Source: Monocercomonoides exilis (taxonomy: Eukaryota > Preaxostyla > Oxymonadida > Polymastigidae). From it: a stretch of 64,000 nucleotides of DNA. A program made the position numbers and the translations under genes. Below the pieces are notes generated by a model. That model had not been told where the DNA came from and did not search any database. It saw only the letters and a list, made by a program, of their open reading frames with translations. The stretch spans positions 62,001 through 126,000 of the forward strand of contig LSRY02000021.1 of assembly GCA_001643675.2 (NCBI GenBank), given 5' to 3'. This document shows, in pieces, positions 23,601 through 34,079 of this stretch (the stretch's first letter is position 1; each line of letters begins with the position of its first letter).

Positions 23601-25219
23601 GGTTGACTCTTTTCTGAGTGAAAGTGCTGGCTTTGTTGTGAATGAAGACGAATGCCCAACACAGCTGCAATCCTCTCTTATCAATGAAAGTGCAATTGCA
23701 TCAGCCGTTCCCTCTCCTTCTGCCTCGCCTTTCCCTCAGACATCTTCTGGTTCTTCCACACCTCCTTCCTCTTCTCCTTCCTCCTCCTCCTCTTCCTCTT
23801 CTTCTTCCTCCATTCTGTCATCTCAGCCACAGCACCATCGCTCCAACACCCACACGCCCACCACAGCTGCCTTTGCCCCCTTCGACTTCTCTTCTCGCTC
23901 ATCCCACTCGCGTGTGAGGATCATCTCTGAATTGTCTGAGCCATTCATCCGCATCGCCTCTGACGAGCAGCTCGTGGAACGCTCAAAGGAATTGGAGCCT
24001 CCGCCTATTCTGAACACACTCTCTTCTTCTTCTTCTTCCACTTGCTCTTCTTCTTCCTCTTCTTCTTCTGCTTCCTCCTCCTCCTCTTCTTCCTCATCAT
24101 CAGTTTCAACATCTTTTCCTGCAACCCCATCTTCAACAGGATCAGCTGACAACAAACCTTCTTTCGATGAAAACGAATCCGAAAGCTCAAAAGAATCTTT
24201 CCATTCTCCCTCAAAAGCATCATCTGCATCCAACAGACACTCATTGAGATCGCCTTTACAACCAGCACATTCGCATTCTGCTTATGCTTCTTCATCCCCT
24301 TCCTCTTCATCCTCATCATCATCATCATCATCATCATCCTCTTCTTCTTCTCCAACGTCTTCTCGTTCAGCCAGCCAGCACTCACCCATCCCTTCTCCCC
24401 CTCCTTCTCGCTGTAAAGATGACACTCCCCTTTCCCATTCACAATCTTCTGTTCTGTCTGAACAGCCCCTTTCCTCTGCTCCTCTTTCGCTTTCCTCTCA
24501 AAATCGCTCTTTGTCTGACAGCAGCGACAGTTCTGCAGTCGACTCGCCTTCTTTCTCTGAAGCATCGTCTGCCTCACAAACACACTCAACACTCAGAAAC
24601 ACCCAGACACTCACACAAACACCGTCCCCTCCTCCTCCTTTGTATCAGATAGACCAGAAGTTGGATATGCTGTCTTCTTCACCTTCTTCTTCTTCGATTC
24701 CTTCTTCCTCGCCCCCTTCTTCTGCCACCACAGATGCCAACACAAATAAGTCTTCATTCACAAATGCCTCTTCATCAGCGCAGTCGCTTTTCAGCGACGG
24801 ATTCAATCCACTTGTCAACACACACAAACCAAACAGCACTCAAAACAGTTCATTTGCCAAAGGACATTCACTTTCTGATGACTCGTCTGGCAAAGCCAAA
24901 TCTTCTTCGTCTGCTCTTTCTGATGGTTTTCCTCCAAAACACTCGTTTTCTGCTTCTTCTTCTGCTTCTCCTTCAAATTCTCCTCTTAATTCTCCTCTTA
25001 ATTCTCCGTCCAACTCTCCGTCTAATTCTCCGCTTTCACATCGTTCTCTGTTGAGACACTCACACGCACTGTCCAGCTCTTCTTTGAGCACAATGCTCCC
25101 TTCTACACGCAACTCTGCCTCTCTTTCACCTTCTTCTCATTCACATTCACTTTCTGCTTCTTTGTCTCTTCAGCTCCCTTCTTCCTCTTCCCCTTCTTCA
25201 TCTCTTCAATCACAACCAC

Positions 25220-25250
<31 letters not shown>

Positions 25251-25782
25251 TTCATCTTCATCATCTTCTTCTTTTCCTCCTTTTTCCTCGTGCAACACCC
25301 CCACTTCGACTATCGCTCCTCCTCCTTCTTTCTCTTCCTCTTCTTCTCCTCTGCCAACACGCACCCTCTCCTCCCCCTTCTCCAACATCTCTTCTTCTGC
25401 CACTGTCTCAAGCACACAGGCGCCTCAGCCAACAGCCTTTGTCAACTCTCTCACTTCTGTCCTGTCTGAGTTTATGACAGACATTTCATTCGAGTCGGAG
25501 CCTTCTCTTTCTCCTCCGCCGCCAACTCCTCCTCCCATCCAGAACATCACTACAGAGGAGGAGATTACATCTGACTCATCTCTCACTGCTCTTCCTGCTC
25601 CATCTTCATCATCATCATCTTCTTCCTCCTCCTCCTCATCTTCTCCTTCTTCTCCTCCTCCTTCGTCTTTTGAGGGTAATAATTCTAATGCTGTTGCAGA
25701 GACACCATCTGCAACACAGCTAACAGTTCCTCCTTTGCCCCCTCCTTCGCTCACTTCATTCTCTCTTGACAGCAAAAATTAG
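20640..25782 (+). CDS. Ras-type guanine nucleotide exchange factor (RasGEF), Ser-rich
   Basis: Exons 20640-20654 and 20740-25782; 1685 residues. RasGEF (CDC25-homology) proteins load Ras-family GTPases with GTP. Around residues 130-165, ADNILRRMLLFTYRKIITTTDFVDML resembles the N-terminal RasGEF_N/REM motif, followed by a Lys/Glu insert and a LAELFVSWTKQYNDPFIEF segment. The catalytic domain begins near residue 630 (FRSLTLSEFVSQAWM) and includes PTIVAITALFNTLTRFV, RAHCIAEFFALAHSLAARGDF and AFEIFMGLQHRSIQRLK; its second half (SLFSRAPAYPILSKVL, PLFLHDLVFFEEKGGFSGVI) comes after a Ser-rich insert, and the closing helix (WKLFKMVDSFLSE) after another. The rest is Ser/Pro/Thr low complexity. The tiny first exon (5 codons) is only a suggestion; an in-exon ATG at 20818 is an alternative start. 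Confidence 0.85.
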
Positions 25783-26396
25783 ACATTTCACCCACAGAAA
25801 ATACACACAACAGTCAGTTTGGAAAAGCTTTTGAGAATCTGTACATGTTTATGTATCAAGCATCTCCAATGATTTCCTCCTGTTTAATACAACTTTTCTG
25901 TGAAATTTACATTCACATCATTCGACATACGCAAATATTTCGTTTTACTGTCTTACTATTTGTTTTATTTATGAACTTGTGCTTTTATATTTGGAGGGTC
26001 TTCTTCCTTTCTTTCTTCCTCTTGCTTATTTTGACTGTAAATAACGAGGAGACACAGCGCAAATTATTTTGAGAATTACGTTGCTGCATAGTGTTATTAT
26101 TTTTTTGTATTTGGTGTTTGTTATATCTATTCGACATTTCACAGCAAAAATACAATTTGAGATTCATGAATATATTTTTTAAATAAATAACAACAGAATT
26201 TATGGATGTGTTGATGAATTGCAATGTTGATCGGAGCAAATATATTTTTTGAAACGAATAAAATGAAATGACAAATGAAATGAAAAAACGTTAGTAAACA
26301 ACGTTATTTGCGCGTTTTGCATTTGCTTTAAAAGTTGGTGATGTATGCTGTTTTTTAAAGTGTTTTATTTTCGAATAAAGTGATTATTTAGTTTGA
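25783..26396. other. Intergenic region, nothing recognised
   Basis: AT-rich spacer between two plus-strand genes. No conserved open frame, RNA gene or repeat was seen. Confidence 0.5.
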
Positions 26397-27318
26397 ATGG
26401 CAACAACAAAACGATTGATATGCATTTTCGATTGTGAAGATCATGCAGGATTTCCGAATATGATAAAGGATTTTTTAGGTGATGCATATGAGTACGAAGT
26501 ATTTCAGGCTCCAAAACTCCTTCTACCTCCTGTTGATGAGACTTCTCGATACGATTGTTTTATTTTAACTGGTTCACTAACATCCGCGCATGAAACAGAA
26601 AAAGAAATTCCAGGAACATGGGTTCAAAAATTTGGACAATATGTCAAAGATCTTACATCTCTTATTATCGACAGAAACAGAACAGCAACGAAAAAGCAAA
26701 AGCTGATTGGCATTTGCTTTGGGCAGCAGATTATTGCGCATTATTTGGGGGGGAAATGCGAAAAAGCAGAACAACCTCGCCATGGAATTGAAAAACTTAA
26801 ATTCGAGCCACAGTTTGAAAGTACATTCTTTTTAAGTTATTCAATTTATTGAATTGTAAATTATCCGAAGATTTTATGAGGTGAAAGCTGTAAGAACTGC
26901 AGCCAAAGAAGTATTTGGAATGAGTCCTCCATTTGACGAATTGCTATTTCCATCAATTGAGCCAATTGAATTTCGTTCTGATTATTTATCACAAATTCCT
27001 CCATCTGCAACTCTCCTTGCGAAAAGCAAATATTCACCTGCCGAAGCATTTACAATTGGAGACGATATTTTAGGTTTGTTATTTTATTTTTTTCAGAAAT
27101 AATAACAAAAAATTTACATCATAAAAAAAACAATTTTATAAGGGGTTCAATTTCATCCAGAATTTACAAAAGAATTTGTTTTGAGAGACCTTTTACCTTA
27201 CAAAAAAAGTAAGGATCCTTCTTTTGAACTTCATGCTCCCGAGACATCATTTGATGTTACAAAAAGCACACAAATGTTCATGCAATCATTTTTAAGAGCA
27301 TTTATTGAAGATAATTAG
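26397..27318 (+). CDS. Class I glutamine amidotransferase-like protein
   Basis: Three exons: 26397-26820, 26888-27073, 27143-27318; 261 residues, about the size of a stand-alone GATase domain of the GMP-synthase-like group. The triad is visible: the nucleophile elbow LIGICFGQQIIAHYLGG (Cys107) and GVQFHPEF (His208, Glu210). Further family landmarks are CFILTGSLTSAHE, and LAKSKYSPAEAFTIGDDILG just before the His block. No synthetase partner domain is attached, so the acceptor substrate is unknown; candidates are small-molecule amidation or gamma-glutamyl hydrolysis. The acceptor at 26887 was chosen because it is the only nearby AG that restores frame; the last junction (G|VQFHPEF) is firm. Confidence 0.88.
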
Positions 27319-27592
27319 AATCTTATGTTCAATGATATTAAATAGATTTTTGATATATCCAGCTTTCGTCATTTTTTTATTATTTTTTCCATCAATATTC
27401 ATAATTTTCTAAAAGAAAAATATTTTTTTTAGAAAATATTGATCAATTTTCCCTTTTTATGATATATTTATATTTCAATTATCAAAAGCAATAAAATACC
27501 CAAAGAGATAAAAGCGTTTCAAAATTATTTCAGCATTTTCATTACTAATTAAAAGCGAATACGCGATTGATACAACTTAAGTTGATAAAATA

Positions 27593-30500
27593 ATGCAAGG
27601 ACAGCAATCCTCTTATGTATCTTCTCATTTTTCAAAAACCTCTACTTCACCAACTCCAAAGCAAAATACAGCGAATGACCCGCAACAAGGAATGCATTTT
27701 ATATCAAGAATGCCTTCTTCTGTAAATAGTGTCCCTCAAATGCCTTCATTTTCAGGTTCAAATCCACAACAAATACCATATCAAGGGGGATTTTTTCCCC
27801 ATTTCGACTCTCAGTTAATTGGAAGGACTCAACAACAATCTTCAACCCAGCAACAAATTCATTTGGATCCGTCTGGTGCAGTTGCTCAAAATCCTTATCA
27901 ACAAATTCCTTCTGCATTTCCTCCCGTTCCTTCGTCAATTCATCCACAATCACAGCAGCAATTTATTCCGTCATCTATGCAAGTTGTCATGTCTCAGGCA
28001 CCCTCGAGGACACATCCTCTTTTGGCTCAATCAACACCTTTCCCTCCACTTCCCGGAGATTCATCCTCATCAGGAAAATCCATGACTGGATCACCAGGAT
28101 CACTAAGTATTATGTCAACTCCTTCTGGCGGTTCATCGTCTGTGTCTTATCTTTTACCACCATCACAAGCTTCATCAAGCACATATTCAATGAAAAGATC
28201 AACTGTGCCAATTATTGGTTCTGCTCCGCAAAAAGGTAAACGCGGAAGGAAACCTTCAAAAGACAAGTCTCTTGATAGTCAGCATTTGAAAAGTTTGCAA
28301 AGAGAAGCAAGGCAGAAGGAGAAATTGGCACAATCAGGAAAAAAGAGCAAAAATATAATTGTTAACACTGCTATTGAATCGGATTTGGTAACAGGCGGAA
28401 GCAGCAGCTATGCTCCTTTCAGTTCAAATTATTATTCTCCACAGGCATCTTCTCTTTCAGGTGCTCCTTTTGCAGCAGCAGCACCACCAGCTGGAGGAGT
28501 GGAAAATACAACAATGGAGAAAGAACCAAGTTTTGGCACAAATCAGATCAAGTTTGAGGACAATTCGATGTTGGACAACTATGTTGGGATGGACATCAGC
28601 TTTGGAGATGCAAAGAAGAAGAAAAAGAAGAAGAAAAGGAAGAAAGACGCAGATGACAGGCTGTTTAGCGGAGATGAGATGGAAACAGAAGATCAATACA
28701 ATGAATACGAAGAGCAGGGGGAAGCAGGGAAGAAGGGAATGGAAGAGCTCAAAGACAATTGGATGGAAGAAGAGGATGAGGACGAGGAAGAGAGCAACAG
28801 AGCTGGAGGAAATGGAGGAGAATTCAACAGCGCTGAAGGAGGAAATAAGCAAAGTGATGGAAAGGAAGGCGATGCTTCATTAAAAGCTGATAATGGAAAC
28901 AGTTATGATTCCGAAAAAGACGACCCGTTTTCTTCATCAGACGACGACGAAGAAGAAAGCAAAGCAGCATTTTCTGAGCAGAATAAAAGTGATGCATTTG
29001 GCATGGGTGAAGTTAAGAATGAGGTCAAAAGCGAAGGAGAAAGAGAGATTTGGGCAGGAGAGAATGGAAATATGCACAAAAGTGACAGAACAATCGAAGG
29101 AGGAGGCAGAGGATACAACGAAGAATACAACAGAAGTGAAGATGGAATTATACACAACGGAATGACTGGGGAAGGAGAAGGAGAAGGAGAAGGGGAAGGG
29201 GAAGAAAGAGAGGATGATGGAGAAGGAGATGGAGAAGGAGATGGAGAAGGAGATGGAGAAGGAGACGGTGAAGGTGAAGGTGATGGAGATGCTTATGCTG
29301 ATGGTGATGGAGAAGCCGATGGCGATGGAGATTATGATGGATTCAACGACGAAAGCTCAGCAACAGGAAGAGCAATTTCGAAGAAGTCTGTTTCGAAGAG
29401 GGAGTTAATGTCGTTGCAGATGGACAACTTGAGACATGGCTCGTTGACGATGAAGATAAAGACAGAGAAGGAGAGAGAGAAGGAGAAGGAGAAGGAAGAG
29501 AAAGAAAGAGAGAGGGAGGTGCTGGAGCTGGAGAGGAGGCAAAGAGAGTGGGGGCTGATTGGAGTGGGAGAAGACGGCGAGTGGGACGAGAACTTGAAGC
29601 AGATTCTGTTCAGCAAAGACGCCGAAGAAGTGGCGAAGAAAAGGCGGGTGCAGATGCGGAGGCTGAAGGAGTATATGTCGCAGCAGCGCAAGAACAGAGG
29701 GAGGAAGGGGGTGAAATCGGCAAAGGCAGACGACACGCCAACAGGAGTGGTGATCAACGACTTGGATGTGACGAAGACGGGGGTGTATCTGCTGGACAGG
29801 AGAATTCGGGTGTCTTTTTCGTCGAAGGCGGCGGCAGGGTTTGTGCCGATGTATCCAAAAGAGGAAGGGAAGAGCGAAAGCACTGGGAGTCATTTGGCAG
29901 CGGATGAGAGAGAAGAAGAAGAGGAGGAAAGAAAAGAGGGTGGAGAAGAAAGCGAGAAAGAAGATAGCATCAACAAGGAAGCAACTGCAACCTCTTCATC
30001 TTCTTCATCCAGCACATCAGACACATCATCATCATCATCATCTTCTTCTTCTTCATCTTCGGTGGATGAGCCATTTTCTCCTCCAATTTCACCCTTTTTG
30101 TTCTCCGCGCCAACAACACCAGACATCCTCCAAAGCGAATCAAAACAGCAAGACGAAGAGTTAGAGATGCTTCTGTCTCCCACTCCATCACCCGGATTTT
30201 CTTCATCTTCTTTTTCAATTACGCCTTCATCCACCACCACCACCTCCTCTTCGTCATCCTCTTCGTCATCCTCTTCTTCGCTCCTCCAAGTTCATCTTCC
30301 CTTTTCTCCCTCAAAAATTCCCTATCGTCTTTCTCCTCCTCCTCTCCCTCTGCGCACAGTTCGCTCTTTCTCTGAGATGCTTACAGGACCCTCTTCATTC
30401 TATTCCTCTTCCTTTGGCCCATCCACTTCTTATTCCTCCTCCTCCTCTTCTTCATCTTCTTCTTCCTCTTCCTCTTCCTCCTCTTCAGATGGCGCCTTGT

Positions 30501-33500
30501 TCCGCAGCAGTGTCCAACAACCCCTGTCACCCACAATTGTTACCAAAGAGACATTTTCCAATGCTGAACGCTCGCTCATCGAACTCGACGACCAAAGAAG
30601 AGATTATGTTGGCCCAGTTGCCGCGTCGTATGTGTGGTCGTCGGAGAATGTGACAGTCAAGAGCGACGGGATGACTGTTGCTGGTGCTGTCGAAGGGTAT
30701 GTCACAGTCAGCGCCACACACGCCGTGAGAGAGGGCACATGGTTCTTTGAGGCGACTCTGCTGTCTGACACAGAGCCCATTTGGAGCACTCCATCGGAAG
30801 AGGAGAGCGATGTGAGGGCACACAGCACATCCAACTTGGTTCCTGCGAGGCCGAAGCTGAAGTCGACGTATCTGCCATACCAGAGACTGGTCTCATCGCT
30901 GCCTCCTCCGCAAATACCTGCATCCTTTGAACACAACACAAGCACTCCTTTGACACAACAGCAGTCTTCTCAATCAAATCAATCAAGTCAATCAAATCAA
31001 ACAAACAAATCATCACAATCATCTCAGCAATTGAATAATCTCACTGTCCCAGCACAGCCGACGCTGTCAACACCAGTCTATGGTCCATTGACAGGAGCAG
31101 TTGGAAACATTCCACATGTGCGAATAGGGTGGGCGATGCATGAGTCATCAAAAGAGACACCGCTGGGGACAGACAGATTTAGCTATGGATTGGATGACCT
31201 GAATGGGATGGTGATGCACTTGGGACAGGCAACGCCTCCGCTGAATGTGACAGGAAGGAAGAAGACGAAGGAGGAGGAAGAGAAGGAGAAGAAAGAGAAG
31301 GAGTTGGACAAACAGAAAAATGAACATAAGGAATTGAGTACCAAAGAAAGTGATCAAAGTTCAAAAGAAACAGATAAATCGACAAACATCAAAGTTGAGG
31401 CAAACGAAGTTGATTCGAGCAACAAGCAGCAGAAGAATGAGCCATTCATAAAAGAAGAAGAGCAGACACACCCAATCAGCCTATCAGCCAACATTTCACA
31501 GGCCATGTCTCCTGTGAAGCCTTTCTCGTTCTCTTCCTTCTTCAACGACACGAAGAAGCCTTCGTGTGAAGGGTTCATCAAAGTCGATGCCAACTCCCCT
31601 CTTTCCTGGGGCGAAGAGCAGTATGGCTTCAGATGGGACGATACCCTGCCAGCCTCTCCCTTTGAGTACCATTACTCGCCCCGCCCACTCGGTGCAGGGG
31701 ATGTCATCGGCTGTCTCATCCACCTTCCGCCTGCCTCGTCGACTGTGTCTGCACGCGAAGTGGAGCTGTCTGAGTCTTTCCTGCTGCTCATCGAGGCACA
31801 CAAGAACCTCGCCCTGTCGATGAAGAGGCCAACTGTACCTCTTCCTGGCAGCTTCATTGCGTATTTTCTGAATGGGAAGCCACTCGGCATCGCTGCTGTG
31901 GACATCGAGCGAGGCGACTATCGGCCTTCCATCTCTCTTTTTGGCAAGGCAAAGGCGATGTTCAACTTCGGCCCGCATTTCAGATATCCTCTTCCACAGC
32001 CCATTCAGATGCACACTCTGTTGGGACTGGAGAAGAACTTGCCTGTTTTTGTGCCTGAGAAGATGCTGAATGCACACAGCACTACTGCTGCTAATTCATC
32101 TGTGTATGCATCAACGCATTCAATTGGCAACACATATGGATCATCAACATCAACAACATCCTCTTCCTCTTCATCATCTTCATCTTCATCATCCTCTCCC
32201 TCTCCTCCTGAAGGATATCGCCAGATCACTCTGCCAGCCAGTGCCTTCTTCCCTCCACAGCTTCTGCCAGAAGAGAGAAGTGAGCCTTTGTTTAGGAAGA
32301 AGCTGCTGCAGATGATTGAGCAGAGGAAGACGATCATTCGGCCGCTACTGACGAAGAAGAAGAAGAAAGAATATCATCCGAGCAATTGCGATGATTATGA
32401 CAGGTTTGACTACACTGCATTTGACATGTCAAACAAAAAATGGCTGAAGAAGGATGACACGAAAGGATGTGGGTGTTGTGGTGGATGCTGTGCGAATGAG
32501 AATGTAATGAAGGAGAATAACAATGGAGTGAATAATTCATGTGGGCACATCTCTTCCTCATCAGATGCTCTTGTCTCAATTCGTCACTTACCATCAAAAT
32601 ACAACTTTAATCAGCCATCTTTTTCATTGTGCCATCCAAAAGCATCAGCGAAGAATGCAAAATGCACAAATTTCTTTTCTCTGTTGCCATCTGCACAGAC
32701 TATGCAGCGTCCATTGAGCGTGCCTCATCTTCTTCCCATCGTCAACTTTGACATGGAACGAGGATGCTTCATCAACAATCCACTTTCTTCAACTTATTCA
32801 TCATCATCATCATCTTCTTCTTCTTCTTCTTCTCTTATTCCCTCCAAACACAGCAACACCCACCCCACTTCGCCCCCTCCACTTCGCTCTCTCCTCTTCC
32901 CCTCAGACAATCCTTATCCTTCTGGTGTTGCCCCGTCTCTCTTGTTTGAGCACCGCCGCAGCTGCTACTGCTGCACCACCACCATCCAGCCAGAGCCCAA
33001 TCCAGCACCCGACTTCCCCTCTTCTCTCTTCATCCATCGGCATCTGAAGAATCTGAAGTGCGAATGCGAAATGTGCCTCGAAATAGAAGACACTGCCTCA
33101 CATGCAGCTGCTGCAGAGTCTGGTGTGATCCGCCCGCCGCTCAGCAGAAAGTTCCCATTTGATGCTGTGATTGGTAGTGGAGACAACAAAAATCATCCAT
33201 CATCATCATCATCATCATCTTCTTCTTCTTCTTATTCATTATCAACCACATCATCTACTTATCCAAATGGATTGTCTCTCTTTCGCTCTTTCGAGTCCTC
33301 CCATCCTGTTGAGTGCACGTTCCCGCCAGACACGAAGGTTCCGATGCCTCCTCACCCACTCCAGTCAGAAGACACCCTCATTTTGCTCTCTCTCCACTAC
33401 CACCGACCTCTGCTTCCTTCTTCATTCGCCTGGAAGTCGTCGCATTTGATGCGAAAAGTGCCTCAAAAGAGAGTGGCAGAGGTTGTCATCACCCGTATCG

Positions 33501-33730
33501 AAGAGGTGCCTGACCAGAAGACAGAAGAATTCCCCATTCAGGGCAAAGACGGGAAGGGGCTGAGGAAGATAGCAACATCTCCTTCGCAAATAAAGTCCAT
33601 TCGGAATTTGGGGAAGCCCTCGCAAGCAGAAGCAGAGCTGTTTGATTCAGACAACGAGGCTGAAAGCGATACAGGAGAAGAAGACGACATGCCCAGCCCG
33701 TTCTGCCCGGTCATCATTTCTCGTGTGTGA
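27593..33730 (+). CDS. ASH2: ASH2-like SPRY protein, COMPASS/H3K4 methyltransferase subunit
   Basis: A single exon of 2045 codons. ASH2 proteins use a SPRY domain to bind RBBP5 and activate SET1/MLL H3K4 methylation. SPRY pieces occur in family order: ASYVWSSENVTV and EGTWFFEATLL (residues ~1000-1065); PHVRIGWAM, PLGTDRFSYGLDDLNG (~1165-1215); EEQYGFRWDD and AGDVIGCLIHLPPA (~1335-1390); then IAYFLNGKPLGIA, YRPSISLFGKAKAMFNFGPHFRYP (~1405-1465). The NFGPxFxYP ending is typical of ASH2L. The domain is split by low-complexity inserts. The N-terminal half is Gln/Ser/Pro-rich, carries an AT-hook-like GKRGRKPSK (~residue 215), poly-acidic and Gly-Glu/Gly-Asp repeats; Cys-rich patches lie C-terminal of the SPRY (CGCCGGCC, CYCC). 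I saw no canonical PHD or winged-helix domain. Confidence 0.87.
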   Translation: MQGQQSSYVSSHFSKTSTSPTPKQNTANDPQQGMHFISRMPSSVNSVPQMPSFSGSNPQQIPYQGGFFPHFDSQLIGRTQQQSSTQQQIHLDPSGAVAQNPYQQIPSAFPPVPSSIHPQSQQQFIPSSMQVVMSQAPSRTHPLLAQSTPFPPLPGDSSSSGKSMTGSPGSLSIMSTPSGGSSSVSYLLPPSQASSSTYSMKRSTVPIIGSAPQKGKRGRKPSKDKSLDSQHLKSLQREARQKEKLAQSGKKSKNIIVNTAIESDLVTGGSSSYAPFSSNYYSPQASSLSGAPFAAAAPPAGGVENTTMEKEPSFGTNQIKFEDNSMLDNYVGMDISFGDAKKKKKKKKRKKDADDRLFSGDEMETEDQYNEYEEQGEAGKKGMEELKDNWMEEEDEDEEESNRAGGNGGEFNSAEGGNKQSDGKEGDASLKADNGNSYDSEKDDPFSSSDDDEEESKAAFSEQNKSDAFGMGEVKNEVKSEGEREIWAGENGNMHKSDRTIEGGGRGYNEEYNRSEDGIIHNGMTGEGEGEGEGEGEEREDDGEGDGEGDGEGDGEGDGEGEGDGDAYADGDGEADGDGDYDGFNDESSATGRAISKKSVSKRELMSLQMDNLRHGSLTMKIKTEKEREKEKEKEEKEREREVLELERRQREWGLIGVGEDGEWDENLKQILFSKDAEEVAKKRRVQMRRLKEYMSQQRKNRGRKGVKSAKADDTPTGVVINDLDVTKTGVYLLDRRIRVSFSSKAAAGFVPMYPKEEGKSESTGSHLAADEREEEEEERKEGGEESEKEDSINKEATATSSSSSSSTSDTSSSSSSSSSSSSVDEPFSPPISPFLFSAPTTPDILQSESKQQDEELEMLLSPTPSPGFSSSSFSITPSSTTTTSSSSSSSSSSSSLLQVHLPFSPSKIPYRLSPPPLPLRTVRSFSEMLTGPSSFYSSSFGPSTSYSSSSSSSSSSSSSSSSSSDGALFRSSVQQPLSPTIVTKETFSNAERSLIELDDQRRDYVGPVAASYVWSSENVTVKSDGMTVAGAVEGYVTVSATHAVREGTWFFEATLLSDTEPIWSTPSEEESDVRAHSTSNLVPARPKLKSTYLPYQRLVSSLPPPQIPASFEHNTSTPLTQQQSSQSNQSSQSNQTNKSSQSSQQLNNLTVPAQPTLSTPVYGPLTGAVGNIPHVRIGWAMHESSKETPLGTDRFSYGLDDLNGMVMHLGQATPPLNVTGRKKTKEEEEKEKKEKELDKQKNEHKELSTKESDQSSKETDKSTNIKVEANEVDSSNKQQKNEPFIKEEEQTHPISLSANISQAMSPVKPFSFSSFFNDTKKPSCEGFIKVDANSPLSWGEEQYGFRWDDTLPASPFEYHYSPRPLGAGDVIGCLIHLPPASSTVSAREVELSESFLLLIEAHKNLALSMKRPTVPLPGSFIAYFLNGKPLGIAAVDIERGDYRPSISLFGKAKAMFNFGPHFRYPLPQPIQMHTLLGLEKNLPVFVPEKMLNAHSTTAANSSVYASTHSIGNTYGSSTSTTSSSSSSSSSSSSSPSPPEGYRQITLPASAFFPPQLLPEERSEPLFRKKLLQMIEQRKTIIRPLLTKKKKKEYHPSNCDDYDRFDYTAFDMSNKKWLKKDDTKGCGCCGGCCANENVMKENNNGVNNSCGHISSSSDALVSIRHLPSKYNFNQPSFSLCHPKASAKNAKCTNFFSLLPSAQTMQRPLSVPHLLPIVNFDMERGCFINNPLSSTYSSSSSSSSSSSSLIPSKHSNTHPTSPPPLRSLLFPSDNPYPSGVAPSLLFEHRRSCYCCTTTIQPEPNPAPDFPSSLFIHRHLKNLKCECEMCLEIEDTASHAAAAESGVIRPPLSRKFPFDAVIGSGDNKNHPSSSSSSSSSSSYSLSTTSSTYPNGLSLFRSFESSHPVECTFPPDTKVPMPPHPLQSEDTLILLSLHYHRPLLPSSFAWKSSHLMRKVPQKRVAEVVITRIEEVPDQKTEEFPIQGKDGKGLRKIATSPSQIKSIRNLGKPSQAEAELFDSDNEAESDTGEEDDMPSPFCPVIISRV

Positions 33731-34079
33731 GAGCGGATTTATGTAATCTCCAAAGCTTTTTATCTCAGCTGAGCTTTCATGCAATTCAATTATTTAATCA
33801 TTTCTTACCACATCACAAACTTTGTTTTTTTTGTAATAATATTCATTAATACGGAATAATCTTTTCAGAATAAGCAATGAATTTCATGCGATGATTTTTT
33901 ATTTTCATAATACTAAGATTCTTTTATTAGTGGGTTGAAAATTTGATTCGTGAATTTTGAATTAAAAACAAAAATTTCAATGCCCATAAATCAAAACATT
34001 ATTTTGATAAATAGTCTTTTGTGCTTGATAAAAAGGACATTTTAACTTTTTGTTTTCCAATTGAACTGTATATATTAAA
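33731..34079. other. Intergenic region, nothing recognised
   Basis: AT-rich spacer between the ASH2-like gene and the NEK gene, same strand. No feature was recognised. Confidence 0.5.

Noticed and set aside
20740-25782. Many overlapping frames on both strands of the RasGEF gene
   Set aside because: Same cause: low-complexity TCN/GAA repeats keep all frames open. Only the frame with RasGEF motifs is retained.
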